Shown: positions 25,801 through 36,808 of the stretch, in pieces
How the letters are laid out: each line of letters starts with the position of its first letter
How positions within the stretch are numbered: position 1 is the stretch's first letter
Source of the DNA: Datisca glomerata
Taxonomy: Eukaryota > Streptophyta > Magnoliopsida > Cucurbitales > Datiscaceae
Assembly: GCA_003255025.1 (NCBI GenBank)
Contig: QANY01000261.1
Location: 930,001 to 994,000, forward strand
DNA: 64,000 nt
Direction: 5' to 3'
The notes under the pieces: model-generated
Told to the model about the DNA's origin: nothing
What the model saw: only the letters and a program-made list of their open reading frames with translations
Database searches by the model: none
Translations under genes and position numbers: made by a program

Positions 25801-26679
25801 ACAAAAACTTACATGCCGGTAATATTTTGGTAATTGAATTTATAATTTATGAATAAAATACATCTTTGATTTTCCTTCAAATTTGAAGTTTTGAATTTAC
25901 TTCACTCACCATACAAAATTCAATCTGAAATGGGTTAATTTTTGGCAACAAATCATCTCTTTAGTTTCATAGTCCTTGTAAGTCTCATTTGAAGGAGAGT
26001 GAAGCTATAGGAAGTTGAAGAAAAAATTATAGAAAATAAACAATGAAATGTAAAAACATAAAAAAAGTAAAAGAACGTCACCTAAGTAATATTAGGAGTC
26101 TAACTATTAAGATATACTAATTTCCCATCATTAGCTCAATGTAAAGAACATGAAGCATAACAATTAAGAAAAACAACTGAATATTTTAAGAAAATGAACA
26201 CAATTAACAAACTTTTTAAGGGGGAAAAGAAGAAATTCAAATATAACTCACCCCACGAAAAATCTGAAAATGTTTTATTGCAGGTCTGAATTACATTAAA
26301 CATCTCAACCTTTGAACCTACTTGATCTAAACTTCTTTTTTCTGCATCAACTTTTAGGCTTGCATCATTGCAGAAGAATTTGAATAATTCAGATATACCT
26401 AATGACGCGTTTACTTGCATTTGAAATCTGATAAAGTTTAAAAATGAATTCACTAAGAATCAAATGAATAATGAAATGATCAGGAATCAAAGTTTGGAAT
26501 TAGATTCATGCGTTTACTAACTTTTAGGAATCATAATCATGAATCAAATTATTGAGAATATGAATGATTGTATGCGTTTACTAAATCAATGAATCGAAAA
26601 TAAAACATTTGACATTACTAAAATGTCCTTCAAGTAGAATAAGTATTCTTTTATTTAATAAATTAAAAAAGTGAGCCAT
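22841..26679. other. AT-rich intergenic region
   Basis: No gene with recognisable domains. 23180-23540 is GC-richer and contains a doubled TGCCTATATTAGATTCGTAT (23189 and 23220). One plus frame with several stops reads FCDKSMARVVVANLGLPGSS, a possible decayed coding piece I cannot name. An (AT)n tract lies near 24995. 26460-26600 repeats TGCGTTTACTAA two to three times, possibly a small MITE. Open frames at 24563-24823 (-), 25030-25302 (+) and 26136-26453 (-) are AT-rich chance frames. Confidence 0.45.
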
Positions 26680-26684
26680 TGGGT

Positions 26685-27135
26685 CGGGTAGTATCGGTGT
26701 CGGGGTCGAGGTAGGGATCGAGTCGGGTTGTGTCAGGGTCGGGATCGAGTCGTGTTCGGGTTCGGGTCAGATTTGGGGGTGAGTTTGGGTTCAGAGTCGA
26801 GGTCGAGTTTGGGGTCGGGTTCAGGGTCAAGGTTCAGGTTAAGGGCCGGGGTCACATTTAGGGTCAGGTGGGGTCGAAGTCGGGTTTGGGGTTAGGGTCG
26901 GGTTCAAGGTCGGGGTCGGGGTTAGGTTAGGGTTAGGGTCGGGGTTAGGGTCAGGTTCGGGGTCGGGGTCGGGTTTAGGGTCCGGTTCGGGGTCGTGGTT
27001 GAGGTCGGGTTCAGGGTTACGGTTGAGGATCGGGTTCAGTGCCAGGTGGGGGTCAAGATTGGGTTCAGGGTGGGTGTGTGGGTCGTGGTCGGGGTCGGGT
27101 TCAGGTTTGAAGTTGTGGTTGGGTTTGGGGTCTGG
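26685..27135 (+). repeat. G-rich degenerate minisatellite
   Basis: About 450 bp of GGGTCGGG, GGGTTCGGGGTCGG and GGTTAGGGTTAGGGTCGG variants with strong G bias on the + strand. Units of 6-12 bp are mixed, so it is not a clean array. It has obvious G-quadruplex potential. Confidence 0.8.
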
Positions 27136-27136
27136 T

Positions 27137-27740
27137 ATGCTAGATGCTTTTTGAATACTTTCTGATTGATGTTCATTGTCTAAGATAATAGTATTAGTTT
27201 CAATGTGTGTGTGTGGGGGGGGGGGGGNGGGGGGGGGGGGGGGGGGTTGTCACTTTGTATCTGAACGTGCTAGACGCTTTTTGAATACTTTCTGATTGAT
27301 GCTCATTGTCTAAGATGATAGTGTTAATTTTAATGTGTGTGTAGAGAGGAGGACTTATCACTTTGTATCTGAGCGTGCTAGATATTTTTTGAATATTTTC
27401 TGATTGGTGCTCATTGTCTAAGATAATAGTGTTAGTTTTAATGTGTTGAGTGGGGGGAGGGGGGGCTTATCACTTTGTATTTGAGCATGCAAGATATTTT
27501 TTGAATACTTTCTGATTGATGCTCTTGATCTAATAATACTGTTAGTTTCAGAGTGCGTGCGTGCGTGTGTGTGTTGGGGGGTTATCACTTTTTTTTAAAC
27601 GTGCTAGATGATTTTTGAATATTTTCTGATTGATGCTCATTGTCTAAATATAATATTGTTAGTTTTAATATGTAAAAGATATATTGTGGGGAGGGGGTCA
27701 TCACTTTGAATTGGATTTTGCTGGATGTTTTTTCAATACT
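27137..27740 (+). repeat. About 110-bp tandem repeat, six units, each with a G/GT tract
   Basis: TGCTAGA(T/C)GCTTTTTGAATA-type starts lie near 27137, 27268, 27376, 27487, 27601 and 27718, followed by TTTCTGATTGATG, CTCATTGTCTAA and then a variable (GT)n or (G)n tract. In the first unit the poly-G run contains the only ambiguous base, at 27228. Confidence 0.85.
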
Positions 27741-27779
27741 TTCTGATTGATGAATATATTTGAATTTGACTCATTGTGA

Positions 27780-28543
27780 TGTTACATGAACGCATGCGTG
27801 CTTTACGAGATGAGCCTATCACTAAGAATGCCACACCTTGCATTATAGAAGAGATAGTTGAAGAAGTTTTCGGGTGAAATAAAGTCTTGGACATGGAGCT
27901 CCATCCACATCTTTTAAGATAAAGAGTCGAATTGAAAATATAGAATTAAAGAAACAAACGAAGTTCATGGAGAGGCAACTACAAAGCTTACTCGCTTGGG
28001 CTCGTCAAAATAGTTTTCCACCTTCTGACGATGGCTCAACAGCAGAAACGTGAGGTTCAGAGATACATTTGTGGACCACATTTTGTAGTGAATTACGTTT
28101 AAGAGATTTTGTAATGAGCTACTACTACTTTGTCAAAAATATCAAGTTTAATAAATTTTCTGATGATATTATTACGATCACAAGTGTATATGACAACTAA
28201 AAATTCAGCATTTTTTATTTACATTTGGAGAAAATTTTGGTCACAAAAAAAAAATATTTCACGACCAAATAAAATTGGCCGCAAAAGACTTTAGGCGGCA
28301 AAGAAAAATATTGGTGCAAAAAGGTTTTTGCGATGAAAACTTTTATCTTCGTCACAAAAACCTTTTGCGACCAAGTTTTCTTCGTGGCAAAAGGTCTAAC
28401 ATCACGATTTTTGTTTTACATCGCGAATGTAAGCGATGATGTTCGCGACAAACATATTTTCATTGCGTTAGGCCTTTAGCGATCAAATTTAAGGGCTTTA
28501 GTGACCAAAATATTGGTCGTTAAAGCCCTTGTTTCTTGTAGTG
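27780..28543 (+). mobile_element. CACTA transposon 3' end with transposase C-terminal fragments
   Basis: The right end reads, in reverse complement, CACTACAAGAAACAAGGGC, a CACTA-superfamily terminus. Inward of it (28220-28540) are short repeats on both strands built from GCGACCAA, GTCACAAAA and GGCAAAAGG, the expected subterminal transposase-binding type. Upstream, decayed frames read RALRDEPITKNATPC near 27800 and KQTKFMERQLQSLLAWARQ near 27950-28010, resembling the C-terminal coiled end of plant En/Spm-type transposase proteins. No left terminus was found, so the element is truncated or starts within the minisatellites. It is inserted in an old gypsy LTR. Confidence 0.7.
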
Positions 28544-28727
28544 TCTTAACTCATAATTCATTAATGGGCTCGTCTCCTTTATAGATCTAGGGGCTCTTTA
28601 TAAACACATTAACTATCATTCTACATTCGCCTTATTGTGCCACGTAGGCGCCATATGGGCATGTCTCTTAGTGCACGTGTATGTCTCAACACGTCATTCT
28701 CGATGATGTGATCCACCATTTACATCA
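28544..28727 (-). repeat. 3' LTR fragment of the old gypsy element
   Basis: About 180 bp matching 42946-43125 (AACTCATAATTCATTAATGG, CCTTTATAGATCTAGG and GACACGTCATTCT-type blocks) in the same orientation. On the minus strand it starts TGATGTAAATGG right after a purine tract TAGGGGGC (28728-28735), which fits a polypurine tract plus LTR start. The rest of the LTR is displaced by the CACTA end. Confidence 0.65.
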
Positions 28728-30409
28728 GCCCCCTATACAAGTTCAAATACACACCAGTGGAACTTGTACAGTCTCTATATGTGATGTGGTCTTACTTGAT
28801 GAACCACTTGTTCAATTGTGATGACATATGTTTCTTCATTGAATCAATCATGATAAGTGAATAGAGTAAAGTAACATTTTCTAATTATATCATGCTCGCT
28901 CGTGTATGATAGATACAACTCAATGATGTGTTCATAATGATTATTATAGATATTTCATTAGATCACGAATAAATGTACCATCACTTTCTAATATTAATGA
29001 TCTGGAAGAAACATGGCGAAGCTCATTAAGAAATGGCTCGACGACGGATACACATGCTACAGTGTCAGCCTCCGACGATTCAGCATTTGAAAGCGCATAT
29101 ATCTAGGAGCATGCATGATACTTCCTAATAAGGCTCATATATACACAAAAATATAATCAAGTTTCCTGAGGGGGCAGATATATATGTGAGCATTTAAACC
29201 ACCATGGTCGTGCTTAAATGGTTATATATTCATTCCTTTATTATGCATTAGTTCTTACTTTGAACTTTCATTATGCATTAGTTCCTATTTTGGACTTTCA
29301 CCACAAGCGACTTTTAGCATAAGCATATTCATAATAAATCTCTAAGTTAGATTTAACATATACGACAACGGCCATATTCCGCAGTAACGAGCAAACCAAA
29401 GAGTTAAGATAATTTGTGTATTTCAAACACGTTATGGAGGCCAAGTTCCGTTTTGGATGGATTCGCAACAACGACTAAGTTCCCCAGCTACCTTCGCTGA
29501 AATCTCTTTATTGCATTTCAGGAATTTTTTTATTGAAATGTCTTAAGAACATTTCAGGAATAAGATCTGCTGAAACGCTTAAGTGCGTTTCAGGGGCAAC
29601 TTTGCTGAAATGTCTTAAATACGTTCCAGGAATAAGCTTTGCTGAAACGTCTTAAATGCACTTCAAGAATAAATTTTGACTGAAACGTCTTAAGTGCGCT
29701 CCAGGAATAAACTTTACTGAAATGTCTTAGATGCATTTTAGGATAACGAACCTGTGATAAGTTTCTGGCCATTTTGATCACCACAAAAGCTAAAGTAAAA
29801 ATTACAACGCTAAAAATAATATTTCTTCACGCACTTGAAGTTGACTCTGGTCGGTTTGGCTTTGTGCGTTTGAGGGTCATCCCCTCGATAATGTCCACTA
29901 TCAGCTATGGAGGCGGTTTCATGTGACACTTCCCATTTATACAAGCATGCACGTAGATAAATAATCATAATTTTCATATTAAGCATTTCACGAATAAACA
30001 TATGTATCATGACTTCGGATACATAATCTCTGGACTTTACAACACACGATCACCTTTGTACTTAATATAATCACATTTAAGCTTTGTAGCGTACTCGTCT
30101 TTATTCTTTTTCAGTACAACCACCTTTGGTTTCCCATCATCGTGCTTTCGTAATGCAACCTACTTCAAGCTCACACCATTGCATCTCACCATTTTCAATT
30201 TTTTTTCTTTTTTTCTTTTATTTGTTTGGACCGGTTTCTGCCCTACCTCCCCGACGTTCTAGGAAGGCGACATCTACTTTCATCTTTTTATCCATTCTCA
30301 TCCACCGTGGCCCACCATGATGTAGAGGGTACTCCGGCCACACTGATCATGTAGCATATGATGGGAATGTTGGTTCCACATGGCTTCCGTGTCCTCAGCA
30401 ATGATCTCC
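28728..30409. other. Interior of the old gypsy element, no pol found
   Basis: Pol would be expected here between gag and the 3' LTR on the minus strand, but I see no protease, RT or integrase motif. 29240-29300 has a two-copy 32-bp repeat containing TTATGCATTAGTTC. The rest is unassigned. Confidence 0.45.
29495..29745. repeat. About 52-bp tandem repeat
   Basis: Five imperfect units of GCTGAAA(T/C)GTCTTAA, then TGC(G/A)TTTCAGGAATAA. Minus-strand open frames are by-products. Confidence 0.75.
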
Positions 30410-31640
30410 CTTTTTTAGAGTTTGTCATGTAAGATCTGCCTCAAAGTTCTACAATCTTTGGATGTATGGGTGGTGTTCCGGTGGAAGCGGCAATATGAGG
30501 GTGATTCTATTTCTTCTCTAGTGGGAAAACTGTCCACCCAAGGTTTCTGTATGACTTTATCCTTGATCCAGGCATCCAACAATGTGTCTACCTTGTCCAT
30601 GTAACATAGGAAGAATGATAAATCATCCCTTTCACTCCTATCCCGTTTTGAACCTCTCCCTTGGGGCGGTATTATAGATACTTTATGCGTGTATCTTGTA
30701 GCTTCCGTGTAAGCCCCCCACGCTCACTTTGCTCCATGACTTTTGGCCTGGGTACCAAACTGTTAGTGCGTTGAGAAATTACGTGGATGTGGGAGAACGT
30801 GGTGATGTTGTGGCTTCCTCGCAATCCAATACTTTATCCTTCAACTGTCGAACATAAGTCATCCGATCCTCATCTTTCCTTTGAGGCTCATGTCCTAACT
30901 TGAGAATGCTCATTTTTTCTTCAAACATAAAGAACATGGTCATGAAGGCAGATACCATATGTGGCCAAGTCAAAACTGATTCCGGTGCTAGGTTGGTGTA
31001 CCATGTGTATGTTCACTCAATTAAAGATTTTGAGAACTCATTCACCCTCATGGACTCATCACATCCGTGTGGGCCGAAGTCATCAATGAAACATATAATG
31101 TGCTCCCTATCACATCCTTCTTTCCCGTTATACTTACAGAACTTTCGAGGCACATAGTCGGACGAGTATGGCCTCATTGCTAACTCAGACGGGTAAGGGG
31201 GACGAAAGTCCACTATGTTCTCACTTAAGGTGTCCTTGAGCCTCTCCATCTCCAACATTTTTTGCAGCACCTCCTTGGTGATAAAAGATACAGGGTCGAC
31301 GATGTTGACCAGGTTATCGTGTGCCGGTGTAGTTCGTGCGAAGGCTTGTGGGAAGGTTATCGGTGGGATGATGTTTGCAGGGTTGTTTGAGTGACCCACA
31401 TTCATCACGTTTTCCCATCCTAGATCTGAATGAGCCCCCAAGTTGTGTTGGTGGAATGGGAATGTCGGCACCAACATCGCTCACCGTGTGGGGTGGGATG
31501 ACATGAACATCAAGTGGTGGTGGATGAGGGTTTTGGGCAGCCGAAATGAAGGTAGTCAGTGAACCCAGAAGGTTGTGGATCTCGACGTTAGAAGCTTGTA
31601 GATCCCTGATAGCGTGTAATGTTGGACCTTTCATGGGAAG
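30410..31640 (-). pseudogene. Ty3/gypsy gag of the old nested element
   Basis: Minus-strand gag in pieces. N-terminal region 31314-31634. Capsid core 31013-31477 (RKFCKYNGKEGCDREHI, DDFGPHGCDESMRV and NEFSKSLIE). Continuation 30779-31010 with TWPHMVSAFMTMFF. Nucleocapsid near 30415-30600 with a CRFHRNTTHTSKDC knuckle. Gag would build the particle. Stops at several places break the frame. Upstream to the right lies the 5' LTR (TATATAAA on the minus strand at 32025-32032); downstream no pol remains. The gag motif style points to Ty3/gypsy; the lineage is not certain. Confidence 0.78.
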
Positions 31641-31777
31641 TAGTTTCTTCCACGTCCTAGTTCTCCATTAACGGGTTAACATTTCCTCTTTCCACATGGA
31701 AAGAAGCTTTGGTGATTCTATCACGTCCGACCATACTAAATGAAAATGGTGTTAGACAGGTCACTCCAAGTGGAGTC

Positions 31778-32432
31778 TCAAAATATATAGATCTTTACAG
31801 GTGATGTGTGATTTGAGTGACCTAGTTTATGACAAGTAGGCCTGCGAATGTGAGAGATGTGTGACCGGAAGGGTGAAGGATAAACATCCTTAGACGAACG
31901 CCGAAAGATAATAAATATCTTTACTACTCTAAGGTTGGTGAGAACTCTAAGAGAGGAATATTCTCTATTGTTCAGCCTCAGGAAGTGTGGAATTGATGAT
32001 CCCCATAATGACACAAATGACCCCTTTATATAGATGAGGTCAAGTGGGGACCACAGACCCGTCCTTTGCTACAACATGGAAATTACGTGACCACGCCTTA
32101 AACGTGATCATGCTTAAAATGTGATCACGCCTAAAACGTGACAACACACTTAAAACAATGTAACATTCATAACATGCGATCGAGTAGTCATGTAACCAAA
32201 TTTGAAATGGAAGACTCGTATAACACACTAATTGGCCTTAACCATTACGAGGTGTTGGTGTAGTGAGGAGCTGCCCTTGGGCATCCACCGAGGTGGCTCA
32301 AAAAGGGGGAGCCTCCTCCGAGGTTCCCCTTGGGGCAGCATGAGGGGGAGCCGACCTCGGGGCGATGTGAAGGGGAGCCCCTGCCCCCGAGGCGACGTGA
32401 GGGGGTGCCGCTCCCAGGACGACGTGAACGGG
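31778..32432 (-). repeat. Old gypsy 5' LTR, part 1 (proximal to gag)
   Basis: Contains the minus-strand TATA box (32025-32032) and a GC-rich GAGG(T/C)-rich tandem repeat (32270-32432) that is interrupted by the CACTA element and resumes at 36552. The inner boundary near 31778 is approximate. Confidence 0.6.
32025..32032 (-). promoter_or_regulatory. LTR TATA box
   Basis: TATATAAA on the minus strand, about 400 bp upstream of the gag start; it fits the promoter of the old gypsy 5' LTR. Confidence 0.5.
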
Positions 32433-32564
32433 CACTACTACAAATGGGGGATTAGATGACGGATAGAATCCGTCATTATAATTCTATATTGACGGCTGAC
32501 CAACTGTCATCTACTGGACTATCGTTTTTAGTCATTAAAAAAACCATCATTATAAAGGGGTACA

Positions 32565-32775
32565 ATGACGGAGAATCCCCATCATCGTAGGTACCGTGAA
32601 AAGTAGATAGATGAAGGGTCCCCATCATCTTAGTTGCCGCAAAATGAATATAGATGGCGGGGATTCCCCGTCTTCTAAAGTTACTCCACATAGACTTTAG
32701 ATGATGGGGAATCCCGATCATCTTAGGTACCGCATAAAGTAAATTGATGACGGGGAATCCCCATCATCTAAAGTT
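32565..32775. repeat. Subterminal palindromic repeats of the CACTA element
   Basis: Four copies of a block with GATGACGGGGAATCCCCATC, then TTAGGTACCGC or a variant, then AAGTA(G/A)AT. They are typical of transposase-binding subterminal repeats, though present mainly on the left side. Confidence 0.7.
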
Positions 32776-34860
32776 CAAGAAAAGAAAAAAAAATAAAGTT
32801 TTTATTTAATTAACTAGATCTCATTTTAGTACATATGATTCAATACCTATCGATTAAATCTTGATAAAGGTTCCCAAAGCACCATAATCACCCCACATTG
32901 GAACATACCAGTCCATAAAATCTTACCAACAACTAAAAAATACATATTAAACAAAGAAAATGTGGTGAGAGAAGAAAAAAGATAACTTACATTTCATTTA
33001 TTCCACTAACATTCAAACCAATAAAATCCAAATATGAATTAAGGGTATAACTATCAAGAAATGAAAATATAACAAGAAGAATAAAGAAGAAGTCTTGGTG
33101 AATCAGAAACTGTCGAAGCTCAACACTAGAAAAAAAAACTTTGAGCAAAAAATGAGTGAACCAGAAACTAGATGAATAAAACGTCAGAATCACCCTTATC
33201 CTGAAAGGACAGAGAGGTAGCAAAGTTGGATTAGATTCGAGAGCTAACATCCAGACAATGTTTCAGAAAAATGTCGATTTGTAAAATGTTGCCTGACTGC
33301 GTAGCTTTTTCCTCATCTACCCGTATTAGTGACAACACATAGGCTATTTATTCAAATACTACTTCCTTTGGATGGCTTCCATCAATCTGTACTTAATATA
33401 ACAAAATTAATCTAAACTAGAATGGAGGAGAAAAAAGAGGAAGTGAGAAATAAAAGCAATATCAGACACTACATCGACATATAAGTGTAGGTGCAGGTCA
33501 TGCAACAAATAGTCCAACCAACACCTTCTTCATTGTGTTGAAGTATGTAGATAATTTGCTTCTGCATTTTACTTGTATATTTGCAGACATGCCTTGACCT
33601 AACATAAATATTACAACGTACATTTTAGGCAAAAAATGGAACTGATAATATATCAGTTTTATGGATGACAAATTATGGCATGTGTTGACATATTAGTATT
33701 AAGGAATTAGGACTGAGTAATAGTATAGAGTCATAGCCTATGAATACTCCAAACATAAACTGAAGTTGAGCTAAAGAGCATGGAGTATGGTCTTATTCAA
33801 AGAATATTGTTATAGCATGAACTTTTATACAACCATCCTAAAAAGAATATCAAACAAATCTGATTAGAAAATCAATTAAGAATTTAGAGTTCCAAGAATC
33901 ATAATATTAAAATAAAATAATCTCTATATCTTTAACCTTTTCGCTCGGTAAGCTTTATGTCTATATATATGCACATAAATTTTCCACCTTGTATGTATGT
34001 ACTTGCGTTTGTGCATTTCAAGAGAATTCTCACTCAACTGCGAGGATGAGTTATTAGTTATTGTTTAGATGTAATGCAAAATAGCAATTACATTTCTAAT
34101 ATTAGATTTGTTCAATTTTGAAAACTTCAATAAGATCCACTCAATTTTCTTATTTTTGCTCTCTTGTTAAATTAACACAAAATTATAACTTTAGCTTTGC
34201 AAATCTCTTCCTCCTTTTAAGTGGCAATCTTTTCAACAAAGTTCCCATTATTTTATTGTTTCAGACTTCTCACAAATCAAGTAATTTTTGGTATTTATGT
34301 CTATCATTTTCTGCCAGGCTATAGTGTTATTAAGATTGAAAATGGGTTTCTGGCACCAAATAACTAAAAGAATGGACAACTGAGTGTCAAATTGACGTAC
34401 CATGATAGATGAAGCTAGAAATGTTACAAATAAGTAATTAGAACAAATAGAAGAACAAGTTATATACCAGCACTAATCATAATCAACTTCACCAAAGAAA
34501 AGAAAAGAAAACAAGTGCTTTTAATTCTTTAGAATCAAAGATAAATCAGTATATAAAAATCAAAGTGAGACAATCTCATTACTCAAACATACCTTTTTTG
34601 AAAGTTTGGCCTACTGATTGACTCTCACCCATCCACTAAATTCTCTTTAAATTGATGCTTTTTCAGAAGCTAAGCACAAGCAACAAGAAATTAAAAATCA
34701 CTTACTTCAATGTTTAGGAACAAGTGAGCTATCAATAATTAGCAAATAACGCACTCTTGTAATTACGTCAATGGTTCTTAAATTTGTCAATAACAATTTG
34801 GAACAAATGGTCAAAAATAAGAAAACCAGTCATAAATGGACATTATAAAGCAAAACTTAC

Positions 34861-35456
34861 CATGAGGATCAACATTTCTTGGAATCTGAAGAGCATATTA
34901 GTTTGTTCAATATGAATTTACTTGTGTAAAAGCATTAAGTAAACAACTTGGGCCTTTGATGTATAACATGATCATTGTTCAAATTCATGCTTCAATGTCA
35001 TAAGGTTGATCTCCAACTAGAACCTTTGTTATCCTAAGGAAGATCAACATGTGTAATATCAAGTACATTTGGTGAAAAAATCTTCAAACGAATTTGCTCG
35101 TCTGAAACGAGTTTGTTTCCTCTAGCTTCCCTTTCAGTCTTACCCTACTCTCCGTACTAGAGGAGGAAGGAGAATGTAAGAAATAGTATCTTCAACGTAC
35201 TATTTGGTAAAATAAAATGCATACTCAAATGTAGACATTTGCTCATTGTTTCCCTCAACCATAGATGGAAATGATGCCTTTGCTGATTGCATTAATATTG
35301 TTCGCCACTTAGACAACACAAAAGCCTACAGACCTACATGGTGTAGAGTGTGCCAAATACACATGGACTTGTGCATAAAGTCAGAAAGAAAAGCAATCAT
35401 CACACCTTCAGAATATTTTGAAAGAATATTAAGGAGAAGAGCTCCCTGACCAGCCT
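34861..35456 (-). pseudogene. Captured dynamin-related protein (DRP3-like) exon fragments
   Basis: Four minus-strand pieces match plant dynamin-related proteins of the DRP3 type (GTPases of mitochondrial and peroxisomal fission). 35406-35456 reads AGQGALLLNILSKYSE, preceded by an AG acceptor. 35218-35283 reads ASFPSMVEGNNEQMST. 34990-35138 reads TEREARGNKLVSDEQIRLK, then VLDITHVDLP and, after a one-base shift, ITKVLVGDQPYDIEA; this is the GTPase G3 (DLPG) region. 34861-34897 reads ALQIPRNVDPHG and ends at a GT donor on the minus strand. In an intact protein the GTPase pieces precede the middle-domain pieces; here the middle-domain pieces lie upstream, so the order is rearranged. Introns between pieces argue for capture from genomic DNA. 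Not functional: stops, a shift, and no G1 P-loop. Confidence 0.72.
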
Positions 35457-36200
35457 ATAATTAAGAAATATGAAATGGAGAAATCATCAAATCACTCCTA
35501 AATGATGTACGACTAAGTGTGCACCATGACTCAAATGCACACAATGTGATACATGTAGACATTACATTTTCCTTGCGATTATCACGAAGCTTTTCCAGTA
35601 TGCTTTTGAAAGTGGAGTGTGAAAATGAATTTTCTACTAAAGATTTCCCAGCATCTTTACATAAATAGAATGAAAGATGAACTTCTGCTTAAACTATGAA
35701 CTGCGTGATAAGATACATTACTAAGTTAATAAGAAGATACTAACAAAACGTGAGCATATAACTAGAAAATTATTCATATGAATTCAAATACTTTTTGTTA
35801 GTAAATGTAAAACTGAATGAATCGACCTCAAACATGGTGTCGGTAAGTAATTTGTCCAATTCCTTTGCACCTGAGTTGTTCTCCGAAGAAATATCAGAAG
35901 CTAATAAGAAAGGGAATAGAAAAATGGAGGGGGGGGATAAAGAGCATATTAGTACATAGTTAAAGGGAAAAAAACTCTAGACAATAAGATGACTCCAACA
36001 TAGTCTTAAAATTAACGTAATATGATAGATCTCTCCAAACGATATGTTCTAGGGTTATGGTACAAGAACTCACGCTCGTCGTCAGTGCGCAAAGTGACGA
36101 AAGCCAAGGCATAGCACCTTGGTCGACGCTCAGCCCATTGCCTAAAACACCATTTTCTTTCAAGATCTCGACGATTTTGTCCTCTCTTGCGACTATTATT

Positions 36201-36246
<46 letters not shown>

Positions 36247-36548
36247 GTGGACTTTGGGTTCGGGAAAGGGAAAAAGAAGTGTAAAAAATGAAATTAGGGT
36301 GGCTTAAATAAGATGACATTTTTGAAAATAACATGAACTTTGGCCAATAAGCAAGTTTTTTATACTATAAAACAATGATAATTTATTTTCACACTATCAT
36401 CGTACGTAAGACATTAATGACATTTAATAAAAAACTGTCATATTATCAAAATTACCTTACCCAACACCTTTTTCCCTTTGACAGGTTTTGTTAAACTGTC
36501 ATTGTACTAAATAAGTGACTGTCATTGTATCCCATTTTTGTAGTAGTG

Positions 36549-36808
36549 GGGTGCCGCCCCCGGGGTTCCTCCGAGGTGGTGTGAGGGGGTGCCCCCTACC
36601 CCCGGGGTTCCCTATGAGGCAGCATGAGGTGGTACCACCCCCGGGGTGACATGAGGGGAAGCCGCCCCTAGGCTTTCCCGGGGGCATTTCCATTGACCCT
36701 TTAGTGCCAGAAGGGGGCACTTCCAAGATGCCTAAGGAGGCTATACCTTTTAAGGAGATTTCCCTATACTGGTATAGCGTAACTTTGTCTTAATCTTACC
36801 AGACGACA
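36549..36808 (-). repeat. Old gypsy 5' LTR, part 2 (between CACTA and CRM insertions)
   Basis: The GC-rich repeat GGGGTGCCGCCCCCGGGG continues that of 32270-32432. It ends CGACA (36804-36808), the left duplication of the CRM-like element. Confidence 0.7.

Larger units (their letters stand above)
32433..36548. mobile_element. Gene-capturing CACTA element (Pack-type, non-autonomous)
   Basis: Left end CACTACTACAAATGGGGGAT; right end, in reverse complement, CACTACTACAAAAATGGG, so the first 12 bases are identical inverted termini. Flanks are GGG at 32430-32432 and GGG at 36549-36551, the 3-bp duplication of CACTA elements, in a G-rich target. The left subterminal region (32565-32775) has about four 65-bp repeats with GGGGAATCCCCATCATC palindromes. 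No transposase is recognisable. The interior carries minus-strand exon-like pieces of a dynamin-related gene (34861-35456), other unidentified exon-like pieces (35830-35890 and 36070-36200) and a (GA)n tract at 36200-36245. Size is 4116 bp. Confidence 0.88.

Noticed and set aside
26900..26990. Telomere-like TTAGGG words
   Set aside because: They are mixed with TCGGGG and TTCAGG words; plant telomeres are TTTAGGG arrays. This is a degenerate minisatellite, not a telomere.
35246..35449. Plus-strand open frame MFPSTIDGNDAF...
   Set aside because: The opposite strand carries the dynamin-like pieces with splice-like borders, so this frame is a shadow.
35960..36334. Minus-strand open frame with a long Leu-Ser run
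   Set aside because: The LSLSLS run is the (GA)n microsatellite read in frame; only the adjacent exon-like piece is kept as a possible captured fragment.
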